The position numbers and the translations under genes are program-made. DNA of 64,000 nt from an uncultured Anaeroplasmataceae bacterium (GTDB lineage Bacteria; Bacillota_I; Bacilli_A; Acholeplasmatales; Anaeroplasmataceae), in NCBI GenBank assembly GCA_910584005.1, contig CAJTXR010000003.1:62001-126000 (forward strand), read 5' to 3'. Positions 8,317-16,982 of this stretch are shown here, piece by piece. Within the stretch, counting starts at the first letter, position 1, and every line of letters begins with the position of its first letter. The notes under the pieces were generated by a model that was not told where the DNA came from, did not search any database, and saw nothing but the letters and a program-made list of their open reading frames with translations.

Positions 8317-9702
8317 CTATCCAGCCTGATATTCACAAGCTTCAATTGCATCTTTAAAGTATGTTGCAATCTTCTTATCAATATTACTTGAGTTAATATC
8401 TAAATCAAGCATAATCTTTGAAACTAAACTACCAACTTCATCTCTTGCATAAGCAGAACCTAAGAATACTTCAGAAGTAAAATAGTTATCTGTTTGAGCG
8501 ATAGCTTGCTTTGTTGCTAATGCAGCGATACCTGCTTTATTTCCAGCAGCCTTATCTAAGAATGTTTTATATTCAGGGATTTCAGTTGCAGGAGAAGTAA
8601 CTGGAAGATATCCAGATGCTAATGCAAATTTTGCTTGAACTGTTGCAGTATTTAAGTATTGAACAAATAACCAAGTAGCTAAAACTGCTTGAGGATCTTC
8701 ATTCTTAAATAATACTAAAGATGGTCCTTGAGAAATAACTTTTGCTTTTTTACCTGCTGCATGTGGAACTGCTGCAACACCTGTTTCAAATGCACCATCA
8801 GCGTTAGCTTGATAGTTTGCACCAGCTGTTGATCCAATACACATATAAGCTCTAGAAGTTTTAGAAACATCTGTCATTAATTCATTTGTATAAGTACCAT
8901 AAACACCTTGTGTAGTGAAATATCCCTTATCAAAATTCTCTTTGAAAGTCTTCATTAATCCTCTCATACCTGCATTATTAAAATCAAATGAATCCTTTGA
9001 TGTATACTTATATCCATAAGTTTCAGCTAATGTAATAAACAAGTTAGAGTCTGAATCATATCCTAATGGAGTTGAGGTTGGATCAATTTGTTTAATCTTG
9101 CCACAAACATCCCAAACTTCTTCCCATGTAGTAGGAACAGTTAAATTATTTTTTGTAAAGAAATCTTTATTATAGAATAATGCTTCTGTAGATTTTAAGA
9201 AAGGCATAGTATAAGTTAAACCATCACCAAAACTCTTACCTTCATCTAAGAAAGCTTTAACATATTCATTTTTCTTAGTACCAGTGAACTTTAATTCTGA
9301 GCCACCTAAACCATATTTAGAATTGCTCATAACGTCATCTAATGAAACTGTAATTTCTGCTTCATTGTAAATAGCAACATGGTCAGGATAACAATAAGCA
9401 ACATTTGGATAATCATGTGTACCCATATTAGTGATGATTTGCTCTCTTACTTCATCATATCCACCAATTTGTTCATGCTTTACAGTAATGTTTGGATACA
9501 ATTCTTTGAACTCTGTGATAACTTCATCTAACGTTGGCTGTAATGAGGTTTTACTCATTGTATGCCAAAAGCTAATGGTAATTTCTTTGGTAGTATCAAA
9601 CTCTTCTGGACAGATAAAGTTTGGTTTTGCCTTACCACCACAAGATGCTAACGTTAGAGTTGCGGAAGCACCTAAAACTAATGCGATAATTTTCTTTTTC
9701 AT
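8317..9702 (-). CDS. ABC transporter extracellular solute-binding lipoprotein, sugar type (family 1)
   Basis: The 461-residue lipoprotein has the lipobox LTLASCGG. It carries the hallmarks of carbohydrate/glycerol-phosphate binding proteins: ITISFWHTMS near the N-terminus, YPNITVKHEQIGGYDE, FYNKDFF and TWEEVWDVCGKI. It delivers ligand to the two permeases encoded just upstream. The family usually binds sugars, oligosaccharides or glycerophosphodiesters. The linked nuclease genes raise the possibility of a nucleotide or nucleoside-derived ligand, which sequence alone cannot settle. The ribosome site is AGGAAAGAGAG before the ATG. Confidence 0.93.
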   Translation of the reverse strand: MKKKIIALVLGASATLTLASCGGKAKPNFICPEEFDTTKEITISFWHTMSKTSLQPTLDEVITEFKELYPNITVKHEQIGGYDEVREQIITNMGTHDYPNVAYCYPDHVAIYNEAEITVSLDDVMSNSKYGLGGSELKFTGTKKNEYVKAFLDEGKSFGDGLTYTMPFLKSTEALFYNKDFFTKNNLTVPTTWEEVWDVCGKIKQIDPTSTPLGYDSDSNLFITLAETYGYKYTSKDSFDFNNAGMRGLMKTFKENFDKGYFTTQGVYGTYTNELMTDVSKTSRAYMCIGSTAGANYQANADGAFETGVAAVPHAAGKKAKVISQGPSLVLFKNEDPQAVLATWLFVQYLNTATVQAKFALASGYLPVTSPATEIPEYKTFLDKAAGNKAGIAALATKQAIAQTDNYFTSEVFLGSAYARDEVGSLVSKIMLDLDINSSNIDKKIATYFKDAIEACEYQAG

Positions 9703-9738
9703 TTCTTTTCTCTCTTTCCTTTTTTCTTTCCTTTTCTT

Positions 9739-10656
9739 CTATCCCTTAGTACCACTTCTAGCTACGCCTCTCATTATATATTTTCTAAAGAACGCAAACA
9801 CTAAAAATAGTGGAATAGACACAACTGTTACAGCCGCCATTTGTAAAGGATAATCGACTTTATCCCCTGCTTCGACGGAGAAGGCACTTCGTAGACCATT
9901 TGTGATCAACCTAAAATTGTCACTATTGGCTACAAGTCTTGGCCATACATATGAATTCCAAGCACCCATCAATTTCATAATTGTAATTGTAATAATCGTT
10001 GGGGTTGCCAAAGGAATCATAACTTTGAATAGATATTTAAAATCTGATGCTCCATCAACCTTAGCGGCATAATATAGAGAATCCGGAATTTGTTTAAAAT
10101 TTTGTCTTAACAAATAAATATAAAATACACTTACCAAGAAAGGTAGAATTAATACAACATAAGAATCTTTCCATCCTAAGTTTGATACAGTTACATAGTT
10201 TGTAACGGTAAACATTTCGCCTGGAATCATCATGGTTGCTAATAAAATTGAAAACATTGTTTCTCTACCCTTAAATTTAAGTCTTGAGAATGCAAATGCT
10301 GCAAACACAGTAACAATCAAGGATAAGAACGTTGAAACAAATCCAACAATCAATGTATTAACCATATAACGTCCGAAATTGGCAGAATTCCATGCTTCAC
10401 CATAGTTCTTAGCATCAATTGTTTGTGGGAAGAACGTTGGTGGGTTGAAATAATATTCATCTTTTGTTTTTAAAGATGAGATAATCATCCAGTAAAATGG
10501 GAAGATAATAATTACAGCAACTAAAAACAATAAGAAATAGGTAATAATTAATCGAACAACCTTTAATATTTTTTGTCTTTGTTCAATTTTTCTTAATTCC
10601 TCATCCGTCTTAATATATTGATGAAGATTCATTTCTTTTTGAGATAAATTTTCCAT
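9739..10656 (-). CDS. ABC sugar-type permease, MalG/UgpE-like
   Basis: The 305-residue protein has six predicted membrane helices and the inner-membrane EAA loop YYAAKVDGASDFKYLFKVM, which docks to the ATPase. The N-terminal cytoplasmic tail is rather long (about 35 residues), and the C-terminus ends in the basic KYIMRGVARSG typical of MalG-type subunits. An AGGAGG site precedes the ATG, and only 14 bp separate it from the MalF-type gene. It forms the pore with the other permease. Confidence 0.95.
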   Translation of the reverse strand: MENLSQKEMNLHQYIKTDEELRKIEQRQKILKVVRLIITYFLLFLVAVIIIFPFYWMIISSLKTKDEYYFNPPTFFPQTIDAKNYGEAWNSANFGRYMVNTLIVGFVSTFLSLIVTVFAAFAFSRLKFKGRETMFSILLATMMIPGEMFTVTNYVTVSNLGWKDSYVVLILPFLVSVFYIYLLRQNFKQIPDSLYYAAKVDGASDFKYLFKVMIPLATPTIITITIMKLMGAWNSYVWPRLVANSDNFRLITNGLRSAFSVEAGDKVDYPLQMAAVTVVSIPLFLVFAFFRKYIMRGVARSGTKG

Positions 10657-10670
10657 TACTCATTTACCTC

Positions 10671-11582
10671 CTAATAATGTACTTTCTTTTTACTTACAAG
10701 GAATTGAAGTCCTGTAAATACTAAAATGATGAGGAATAAAACCACAGCTCCTGCGGCGGCTCGACCTGTGTGAACATTCTTTAACGAATCATAAATCAAA
10801 CCAACCATGGTATTCATATCAAAATCTGCTAGCTTTTCGCCAAAAATACCAATTACACTCGAATATTCCTTAAATGAACCTATAAATCCAGTAACTACAA
10901 CATATAGAAGCATTGGAGATATTAGTGGGACAGTAATTTTTCTAAAAATTTTAAATCTAGATGCTCCATCTATCTTTGCAGCATTATAATACTGTGTATT
11001 TACAGATTGTAAAGCACCAAGTAAAATCATAATTTTAAAAGGTAAAGCATTCCAAATGATATAAAAGCATATAACAAACATCTTATTGACCAATGGAGCA
11101 TTTTGACTAATCCACATTTGCGGTTTTATACCGAAAAAGCCAATCAACTGGTTAAATAGTCCCAGATTGGTCGCCCCGGTCAGCGTTCCGTTTGGAGTAT
11201 ATACCTTAAATATAATAGAGAATACCATACCAATCGCAATTGAGTTAGTAACATAAGGTAAAAAGTATATTGTTTGTAAAAAAGCTCTCAAAGGCTTAAT
11301 ACTATTTAACCCAACGGCAATTAATAAAGCAAGTATCGTAGATAACGGAACCGTTACAAATGCAATAATGAAAGTATTTCTTAGTGCATGTGTAAACTGT
11401 TTATTTGCTAAAATCTTAGTATAATTTTCAATACCAAAGGTTCCAGTAGGCTTGGATAACTTATATCCATCTATGAAGGAAATACCAATCGTATTAATCA
11501 TTGGATAAAAGGTAAACACCGCCAATAAAATAATTGCAGGTGCTAGATAAATCCATGCCTTCCAATTGTTTTTTGTTTCCAT
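10671..11582 (-). CDS. ABC sugar-type permease, MalF/UgpA-like
   Basis: The 303-residue integral membrane protein begins WKAWIYLAPAIILLAVFTFYP, an opening helix typical of the family, and has about six helices. The EAA loop is YYNAAKIDGASRFKIFRKI. It is the partner of the MalG-type subunit; 13 bp separate it from the ATPase gene. The compact length without the extended MalF periplasmic loop resembles UgpA/MsmF-type permeases of Gram-positive bacteria. Confidence 0.95.
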   Translation of the reverse strand: METKNNWKAWIYLAPAIILLAVFTFYPMINTIGISFIDGYKLSKPTGTFGIENYTKILANKQFTHALRNTFIIAFVTVPLSTILALLIAVGLNSIKPLRAFLQTIYFLPYVTNSIAIGMVFSIIFKVYTPNGTLTGATNLGLFNQLIGFFGIKPQMWISQNAPLVNKMFVICFYIIWNALPFKIMILLGALQSVNTQYYNAAKIDGASRFKIFRKITVPLISPMLLYVVVTGFIGSFKEYSSVIGIFGEKLADFDMNTMVGLIYDSLKNVHTGRAAAGAVVLFLIILVFTGLQFLVSKKKVHY

Positions 11583-11595
11583 AGTCCCTTAACTC

Positions 11596-12735
11596 CTATT
11601 CTTCGACAGGAGAAGCGACTTCTTCTGTTTCAACATTTTCAGTAGGTACTTCCTCAACAACTGGTTCTTGACCTAATCTATATTCTGTTTGTCTATTAAA
11701 TAAAAATACTTTGTTTGGTTTTAAATTGAATTTTACAACTCCAGAAGTAGGAACCTTCATATCTGCATCAACAATAGCACGAAGAGTAGGCTTATCACAA
11801 GCTGGATTTTTAGCAATAATTGAAATATCTCTACCCATAATTTCTAATTGCTGAATTTCACAAGATAACACACCTTTATCAGAAACTATAAATCCTTCTG
11901 GACGAATACCAACATAAATTTCTTGATCATCAAATTCAGTATCCATAATGTATTCATCATTTATATAAACCTTGTGATCCTTAATTACTCCCTCAAATGT
12001 ATTAATAGGAGGAGTACCTAAGAATTTTGCAACGAATAAATTTTTTGGATTATCATAAACTTTTTGTGGCTCATCCACTTGTTGTACAACACCAAGTTTC
12101 ATTACTACAATAAAGTCTGAAATACTCATTGCTTCTTCTTGGTCATGGGTAACAAAGATTGTAGTTACTCCTGTTTCCCTTTGAATCCTTTTAATTTCTT
12201 CTCGAGTTTGAAGACGTAATCTAGCATCTAGATTTGAAAGTGGCTCATCTAATAATAATACATTTGGATTTTTTACCAATGCACGTGCAATCGCAACTCT
12301 TTGTTGCTGACCACCAGATAATTCACTAGGCTTTCTATCTAGCAAATCTTCAATTTGTACTAAAGATGCAGCTCCTTGAGCACGAACCAAAGCCTCTTTT
12401 TTACTGATTTTTTGATTAGATAGAGGGAAAGTAATGTTTTGCAAAACTGTCATGTGTGGATATAAAGCATAATTTTGGAAAACTAAACCAATTCCTCTTT
12501 TTTCTGGAGCTAAATTTGTTACATCTGCCTCACCAAAATAAATCCGTCCAGAAGTTGGAGATTGTAAACCACTAATCATAAATAATGTGGTTGACTTTCC
12601 ACAACCTGAGGGTCCAAGTAACCCAACTAATTTTCCATCAGGAATTTCAATATCTAGGTTATCAACTGCTCGAACTTCTGATTTTGTCTTTTTGTTAATA
12701 AAGACCTTAGTTAAATTTTCAAGTACAATCTTCAT
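11596..12735 (-). CDS. ABC transporter ATPase, MsmX/UgpC-like
   Basis: The 379-residue protein has Walker A GPSGCGKSTT, Q-loop LVFQNYALYPHMT, signature LSGGQQQRVAIARAL, Walker B VLLLDEPLSNLD and H-loop FVTHDQEEA. A C-terminal TOBE/OB regulatory domain is typical of MalK/MsmX/UgpC. The tail (about 355-379) is unusually acidic and glutamate/valine-rich. It is the first gene of the six-gene operon and powers import through the two permeases. In many Bacilli such ATPases serve several importers, so sharing is possible. Confidence 0.95.
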   Translation of the reverse strand: MKIVLENLTKVFINKKTKSEVRAVDNLDIEIPDGKLVGLLGPSGCGKSTTLFMISGLQSPTSGRIYFGEADVTNLAPEKRGIGLVFQNYALYPHMTVLQNITFPLSNQKISKKEALVRAQGAASLVQIEDLLDRKPSELSGGQQQRVAIARALVKNPNVLLLDEPLSNLDARLRLQTREEIKRIQRETGVTTIFVTHDQEEAMSISDFIVVMKLGVVQQVDEPQKVYDNPKNLFVAKFLGTPPINTFEGVIKDHKVYINDEYIMDTEFDDQEIYVGIRPEGFIVSDKGVLSCEIQQLEIMGRDISIIAKNPACDKPTLRAIVDADMKVPTSGVVKFNLKPNKVFLFNRQTEYRLGQEPVVEEVPTENVETEEVASPVEE

Positions 12736-13066
12736 TTTTTAAACCCCTTAAATTTTATACCTTTTTTATATATCCGCTCTTTACTTATTTTAACCAATAT
12801 TTTGATAAAATAATATAAAAAACATCTTATAATTAATTTTAACATAGCAAGCCAAAAAAAGAAATAGAAAAAACAGAAAAAGTAAAGGAAAATCGTGAAA
12901 ATTTAATAATTTTTTTGAATATTAATTTTTTTTGTAAAAAATCAATCCAAAATTAGCAATTTTAAATTAAGAATATTTTATTTGGTTATATTACCATAAA
13001 TATTCTTCTAATTTTTTTAATAAAAAAGTATGCATTTTAACCAAAAACACATACTCTTTGAATAAA
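12736..13066. other. 331-bp intergenic region upstream of the ABC-nuclease operon
   Basis: No open frame with a ribosome site is visible. It should contain the minus-strand promoter of the ABC operon near its left end, but no convincing -35/-10 pair or cre site could be picked. Toward the right lie two hairpins: an inverted repeat with arms AAGAATATTT (12969-12978) and AAATATTCTT (12998-13007), and the terminator at 13027-13055. The rest is extremely AT-rich. Confidence 0.6.
13027..13055 (-). terminator. Terminator of the small membrane protein gene
   Basis: Arms AGTATGCATTTT and AAAACACATACT pair over 12 bp with two wobbles. TTTTTT follows on the minus strand. Confidence 0.75.
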
Positions 13067-13546
13067 TTAACTTTGATTAGAACTTTTTTTAAATTTTTGT
13101 TGAATAAATAAAACCATGAAAGAAAAAACGAACATAAATAAAGAAAACAACCAGTTAAAATATCCACATAAATTCTTAGTGTGAATTTTTTGATCTGTCA
13201 AAAAATCATATGTAGATAAGGTAATAGTGCAAGGAAAATTAAATCCTAATCTATAATACCATTTACCATTGTTCGTTAGATATACTGATAAACTTAAATA
13301 TTTTATAGCACAATAAATCCACAATGCTATAAAAACAAGAATCAAATAATTATATACATTGTATCTTTTTTTACTAATTAAAACATTAATAAATAATCCA
13401 ATAAATAAAATAACCCCCAAAATCATGACAATAAATGCACTATTAGGTGAATAGGTCAAAAATATACATTCAATTGAAGCTAAAAAGAATGCAATAAATG
13501 AAGTTAATGCTATATAAAAATAATTAGAATTTAATATTTTTTTCAT
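13067..13546 (-). CDS. Small integral membrane protein of unknown function
   Basis: ATG at 13546 is preferred because GGTGGAGGG lies five bases upstream; an in-frame ATG 57 bp earlier has no such site. The 159-residue product (MKKILNSNYFYIALTSF) has about four hydrophobic helices with short loops and a lysine-rich C-terminal tail (QQKFKKSSNQS). No catalytic motif or family was recognised. It stands alone between asnS and the ABC operon, with its own terminator. Confidence 0.7.
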   Translation of the reverse strand: MKKILNSNYFYIALTSFIAFFLASIECIFLTYSPNSAFIVMILGVILFIGLFINVLISKKRYNVYNYLILVFIALWIYCAIKYLSLSVYLTNNGKWYYRLGFNFPCTITLSTYDFLTDQKIHTKNLCGYFNWLFSLFMFVFSFMVLFIQQKFKKSSNQS

Positions 13547-13640
13547 AAAAACCCTCCACCTTACTTTAATTATACATAAAATATAAGTATCTTTCAAAAA
13601 CATTCATACGACAAATTTTAACATTTTTTTCAAAATAAAA

Positions 13641-13661
13641 AGTTGGTTTAATTCACCAACT
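13641..13661 (-). terminator. Terminator of asnS
   Basis: Stem AGTTGGT / ACCAACT with a seven-base loop. On the minus strand TTTTTATTTT follows. Confidence 0.85.
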
Positions 13662-13672
13662 CTATATATTTA

Positions 13673-15055
13673 TTAATATTCACAATTTTTAGGTGTTCTA
13701 GGAAAAGGAATGACATCTCTAATATTTTCAATGCCTGTCAAATACATAATAAGCCGTTCAAATCCCATTCCAAACCCAGAATGAACGCATCCACCATATC
13801 GTCTTGTATCTAAATACCAATCAATTTCCTCTTTATTGATATGTAATTCTTCCATTCTAGCTAATAATTTTTCTAGATTTTCTTCTCTTTGAGATCCACC
13901 CATCAATTCTCCTGCTTCAGGAACAACCAAATCGACTGCCGCTACAGTTTTTCCGTCTGCATTCAATTTCATATAATAGGCTTTAATATCTTTTGGCCAA
14001 TTTGTAATAAAAACAGGTCCATTAAAATAATCTGTAATGTATTTTTCATGTTCTTTTGCAATATCATCTTCATAGCTTGGTAAAAATTCCCATTTTACCT
14101 TTGCATTTTTTAAAATATCTACAACATCATGATGTGTAATTCTTGTAAACTTTGAATTTAATAAATTTTGAATTTTATTTTTTAAACCCTTAGCTACAAA
14201 TTGATCACAAAAATCAATTTCTAAAGGACAATGATCAACTACATATTGAATCACAAATTTTAACATTTCTTCTTCAATATCCATTAATTCTTCCAAATCA
14301 CAAAAAGCCATTTCAGGTTCTATCATCCAAAACTCATTGGCATGGATTTTTGTGTTAGAATTTTCAGTTCTAAAGGTTGGACCAAAAGTATAAATATCAC
14401 TAAATGCCATCGCATAAGTTTCTCCTTGCAATTGACCAGAACCAGTAATAAAGGCTTGCTTTCCAAATAAATCTTTTGAAAAATCTACTTTATTTTGATC
14501 ATAAGGTAATTGATTTAAATCTAAAGTTGTAATTTTAAACATTTGATCAGAGCCTTCACAATCTGCACAAGTAATTAAAGGAGTATGAACATAAACATAT
14601 CCTCTTTCTTGAAAATACGTATGAATTGCCATTGCGGCAACACTCCGAATCCGAAAAACTGCTGAAAATAAATTGGTACGTGGTCTTAAATGAGCAACCT
14701 CTCTTAAAAATTCTCTTGTATGTCGCTTGGGTTGAATTGGATAATCCTCTGGACAATCTCCAAGAAGTTTTACAAAGGTTGCATGTAATTCTAAAGGCTG
14801 TTTTAAATTTGGAGTAAGTTTTATAATTCCTCGAATATGAACACTAACTCCAACTCTATATTTTGAAATCTCTTCAAAATTAGATATTTTATTATCGTAT
14901 ACAACTTGTAAATTTTCCAAATAGGATCCATCATTTATATTTAAAAAACCAAATTGAGCTTGAGCACGGTTTGTACGAACCCACCCCTTAATTTCTACTT
15001 CTTGTTCTTGATAAAAATCTTTGTTAACAAATAATTGTTTTACTCTTGTACGCAT
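13673..15055 (-). CDS. asnS: Asparaginyl-tRNA synthetase
   Basis: The 460-residue class IIb synthetase has an N-terminal OB anticodon-binding domain (VEIKGWVRTNRAQAQFGFLN). The catalytic core has motif 2 (FGPTFRTENSNTKIHANEFW) and motif 3 (GFGMGFERLIMYLTGIENI). The substitution pattern and the NTKIHANEFWMIEPE stretch favour AsnRS over AspRS or LysRS. Start at 15055. A T-box leader with an apparent AAC codon precedes it, so it should respond to uncharged tRNA-Asn. Confidence 0.97.
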   Translation of the reverse strand: MRTRVKQLFVNKDFYQEQEVEIKGWVRTNRAQAQFGFLNINDGSYLENLQVVYDNKISNFEEISKYRVGVSVHIRGIIKLTPNLKQPLELHATFVKLLGDCPEDYPIQPKRHTREFLREVAHLRPRTNLFSAVFRIRSVAAMAIHTYFQERGYVYVHTPLITCADCEGSDQMFKITTLDLNQLPYDQNKVDFSKDLFGKQAFITGSGQLQGETYAMAFSDIYTFGPTFRTENSNTKIHANEFWMIEPEMAFCDLEELMDIEEEMLKFVIQYVVDHCPLEIDFCDQFVAKGLKNKIQNLLNSKFTRITHHDVVDILKNAKVKWEFLPSYEDDIAKEHEKYITDYFNGPVFITNWPKDIKAYYMKLNADGKTVAAVDLVVPEAGELMGGSQREENLEKLLARMEELHINKEEIDWYLDTRRYGGCVHSGFGMGFERLIMYLTGIENIRDVIPFPRTPKNCEY

Positions 15056-15082
15056 AATTTATCTTTCCTTTCTAAATAAAAA

Positions 15083-15310
15083 AATCCTTAAAAATTAATT
15101 TAAGGACGATAAAACCGCGGTGCCACCTTATTTCTATATCAAAAATATAGCTCTCAATTCTCTTTAACGCAGATCAAACGGATGGTTCTACTTAATTTCT
15201 TCCATCACTCTAGGGTGTTATAATTTGTAAATACTTTATCTGCTTTCACCAATTCAGACTCGCTTTGAAAGTAAAAAAACAAATTACTTCCTATCACAGT
15301 TTTAGGATTA
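15083..15310 (-). promoter_or_regulatory. Asparagine-specific T-box leader of asnS
   Basis: Minus-strand reading shows the T-box core TAAGGTGGCACCGCGG (plus 15115-15130). It is followed by a terminator stem TCCTTAAA / TTTAAGGA (15085-15106) with a T run. Stem I contains the sequence AGCGAGTC and GGTGAAAGC elements, and TATAACACC supplies an AAC (Asn) specifier, matching the synthetase gene downstream. The specifier assignment is by pattern; the T-box core is unmistakable. Confidence 0.92.
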
Positions 15311-15525
15311 TCTTTATTTTATATCAAAACAAAAAAAAGTCAATTAAAATAAGAAAAAAATTTATAAACTATTAAAGTTAAATTGATAAAATACATTGAT
15401 ATATCAACTTATTTTAATATATTTTTAATTTCAAAAATTATAGTTTTATTAAGATTAAAAAAATAAAATTTGTTGGTATATTTTTCTCTATTCTTCAATA
15501 TATTTAAACTGAGGAGTGATGAAAA
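15311..15525. other. AT-rich intergenic region between the divergent asnS leader and cwlJ
   Basis: No gene is seen. The asnS promoter should lie near 15310-15325 on the minus strand. The cwlJ promoter should lie on the plus strand; the segment GGTATATT, 13 bp, CAATATAT around 15474-15502 faintly resembles a sporulation sigma-E promoter, but this is weak. A 15-bp sequence at 15388-15402 recurs immediately after gerQ (16309-16323). Confidence 0.5.
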
Positions 15526-15945
15526 CTGGCAATAATAAAATACACTGATCAAGAACTGAATCTTCTTGCAAGATTAATGCGAGCAGAGGCAGAAGGAGAA
15601 GGCCAAAAAGGAATGCTACTTGTTGGAAATGTTTGTGTCAATCGAGCTCTTGCAAACTGTTTAGATTTCAAAAAAATTAATACTGTAGAAAAAGCAGTTA
15701 TGCAAAAACCAGGTGGATTTGAAGCAACCAGCAAGGGATATTTTTATCAGGCAGCAAGATCCATTGATAAAAAATTAGCGAAACGAATTTTAAATGGAGA
15801 AAAATTTCCGCCAGCATCCTATGCTTTATGGTTCTACAATCCTCACGGGCAGGAATGTCGAAAAACTTGGTGGAATCAACAACAAAGTGGTGCATATAAA
15901 CAGCATTGCTTCTACGCTCCATCTGAAAATGAAAATTGTTATTAG
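15526..15945 (+). CDS. cwlJ: Spore-germination cell-wall hydrolase CwlJ, apparent CTG start
   Basis: The protein (about 139 residues) matches the SleB/CwlJ hydrolase domain across its length: LLARLMRAEAEGEGQKGMLL carries the presumed catalytic glutamate, then GGFEATSKGYFYQAA and ALWFYNPHGQEC. It lacks the SleB peptidoglycan-binding domain, which makes it CwlJ. In CwlJ the sequence begins M-A-V-V; here the matching point is CTG-GCA-ATA-ATA at 15526, nine bases after GAGGAG. No ATG or GTG is available between the upstream in-frame stops and Met-18. CwlJ degrades cortex peptidoglycan during germination. It is followed by gerQ, as in the Bacillus cereus group. Confidence 0.88.
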   Translation: MAIIKYTDQELNLLARLMRAEAEGEGQKGMLLVGNVCVNRALANCLDFKKINTVEKAVMQKPGGFEATSKGYFYQAARSIDKKLAKRILNGEKFPPASYALWFYNPHGQECRKTWWNQQQSGAYKQHCFYAPSENENCY

Positions 15946-15961
15946 AAAGGAAGAAACAAAA

Positions 15962-16309
15962 ATGAATTATTATTATCCAAATCCGTATGCATATTATAAT
16001 GGAGGCTATACTGGGTCTTATTATCCTTATCCAAATCAACAAACGCCAGACTCAGCGGATGAACAATCCTATATTGAAAATATTTTACGATTAAATCTAG
16101 GAAAAACTGTATCAGTTTATATGAATTTTGAAAACTCTCAATGGGGATCTAAAATATTTAAAGGTAAACTTGAAGCCGCAGGAAAAGATCATATAATTAT
16201 CTCAGATCCTTCCAATAATATGAGATATTTATTATTAACGATTTATCTAAATTATGTTACCTTTGATGAAGAAATTAATTATTATTATCCATACCATACT
16301 CAAAAATAA
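15962..16309 (+). CDS. gerQ: Spore coat protein GerQ
   Basis: ATG at 15962 follows GAAAGGAAGAAAC, 16 bp after cwlJ stops; an earlier in-frame ATG lies inside cwlJ and gives a non-homologous extension. The 115-residue product has a tyrosine/proline-rich N-terminus (NYYYPNPYAYYNGGY). The conserved GerQ core follows: SYIENILRLNLGKTVSVYM, then GKLEAAGKDHIIISDP and RYLLLTIYLNYVTF. GerQ is a cross-linked coat protein needed for CwlJ to localise and act in spores. Gene order and sequence support each other. Confidence 0.92.
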   Translation: MNYYYPNPYAYYNGGYTGSYYPYPNQQTPDSADEQSYIENILRLNLGKTVSVYMNFENSQWGSKIFKGKLEAAGKDHIIISDPSNNMRYLLLTIYLNYVTFDEEINYYYPYHTQK

Positions 16310-16345
16310 AAATACATTGATATTTCGCTATATTTTAACTATAAA

Positions 16346-16369
16346 AAAATCGGCAAATTTGCCGATTTT
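16346..16369. terminator. Bidirectional terminator between gerQ and jag
   Basis: Perfect palindromic hairpin AAAATCGGCAAA / TTTGCCGATTTT between convergent genes. T-rich on both strands. Confidence 0.9.
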
Positions 16370-16370
16370 C

Positions 16371-16970
16371 TTATAGTTTTGGTTTAATTACGATTGCTCG
16401 TTCTTCTCCAACACCTTCAGATTCTGTATAAACATCTCTCCATTCACTTAATTTTTCATGAATGATTCTTCGTTCATAAGAATTCATATGTTGTAATTTT
16501 ACAGCAACCTTAGTTTTTACAACCTCTTTTGCTGTTTTTGTAGCTAAAATTTCTAATTGATGAGCACGATTACTCCGATATGCACCAATATCTAGCGTTG
16601 TTATAATTTGATCCTTTGTATAAGAAGAAATTAAGGTTCTAACTAAAACCTGCATTGCATCTAAAGTTTTACCCTTTATTCCAATCAATAAAGGATTTTC
16701 ATTACTATCAATATTATAATAAATTTGAGAATCACCAACAGATCTTGCTTCTAATTGATATCCTATATTTAATGCTTTTAATATGTTTTCTAAATATTTT
16801 TTTCCTTCTAAAGTTAAATTAATATCTACTAAAGCCTCACAATTTAAACCTTCAGGAAGTTCCCCTAAAACATTAATAAATATTTTATCACTAGCAATAT
16901 GTAATCTTTTTACTGCTTCTTCCATTGCAGCATCTACTGTTGGAGCAATAATTTCAATTTTTCTTTGCAT
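16371..16970 (-). CDS. jag: RNA-binding protein Jag/KhpB (SpoIIIJ-associated)
   Basis: The 199-residue protein has the three usual parts: a Jag-N segment (IEIIAPTVDAAMEEAVKRL), a KH-like domain (PLLIGIKGKTLDAMQVLVR) and a C-terminal R3H domain (MNSYERRIIHEKL, then SEGVGEERAIVI). KhpB proteins bind RNA and affect cell division and elongation. The gene follows yidC as in most Bacillota. GGAGGTATAG precedes the ATG. Confidence 0.95.
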   Translation of the reverse strand: MQRKIEIIAPTVDAAMEEAVKRLHIASDKIFINVLGELPEGLNCEALVDINLTLEGKKYLENILKALNIGYQLEARSVGDSQIYYNIDSNENPLLIGIKGKTLDAMQVLVRTLISSYTKDQIITTLDIGAYRSNRAHQLEILATKTAKEVVKTKVAVKLQHMNSYERRIIHEKLSEWRDVYTESEGVGEERAIVIKPKL

Positions 16971-16982
16971 TCTATACCTCCA

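Noticed and set aside
12880..12910. GGAAAATCGTGAAAAT as a possible cre site upstream of the ABC-nuclease operon.
   Set aside because: Too many mismatches to the cre consensus and about 150 bp from the start codon; no dyad symmetry.
15519..15548. Nine-codon frame ATG AAA ACT GGC ... TGA overlapping the start of cwlJ.
   Set aside because: The GAGGAG site is only two bases from this ATG, and the CTG seven bases later has better spacing and matches the CwlJ N-terminus. Kept only as a possible tuning element in the findings.
15388..16323. A 15-bp direct repeat (AAAATACATTGATAT) at 15388-15402 and 16309-16323 flanks cwlJ-gerQ, with weaker similarity over about 30 bp.
   Set aside because: In DNA this AT-rich, 15-bp matches are expected by chance in a window of this size. 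No transposase, tRNA or integrase accompanies it, so it was not called an attachment site or mobile unit.
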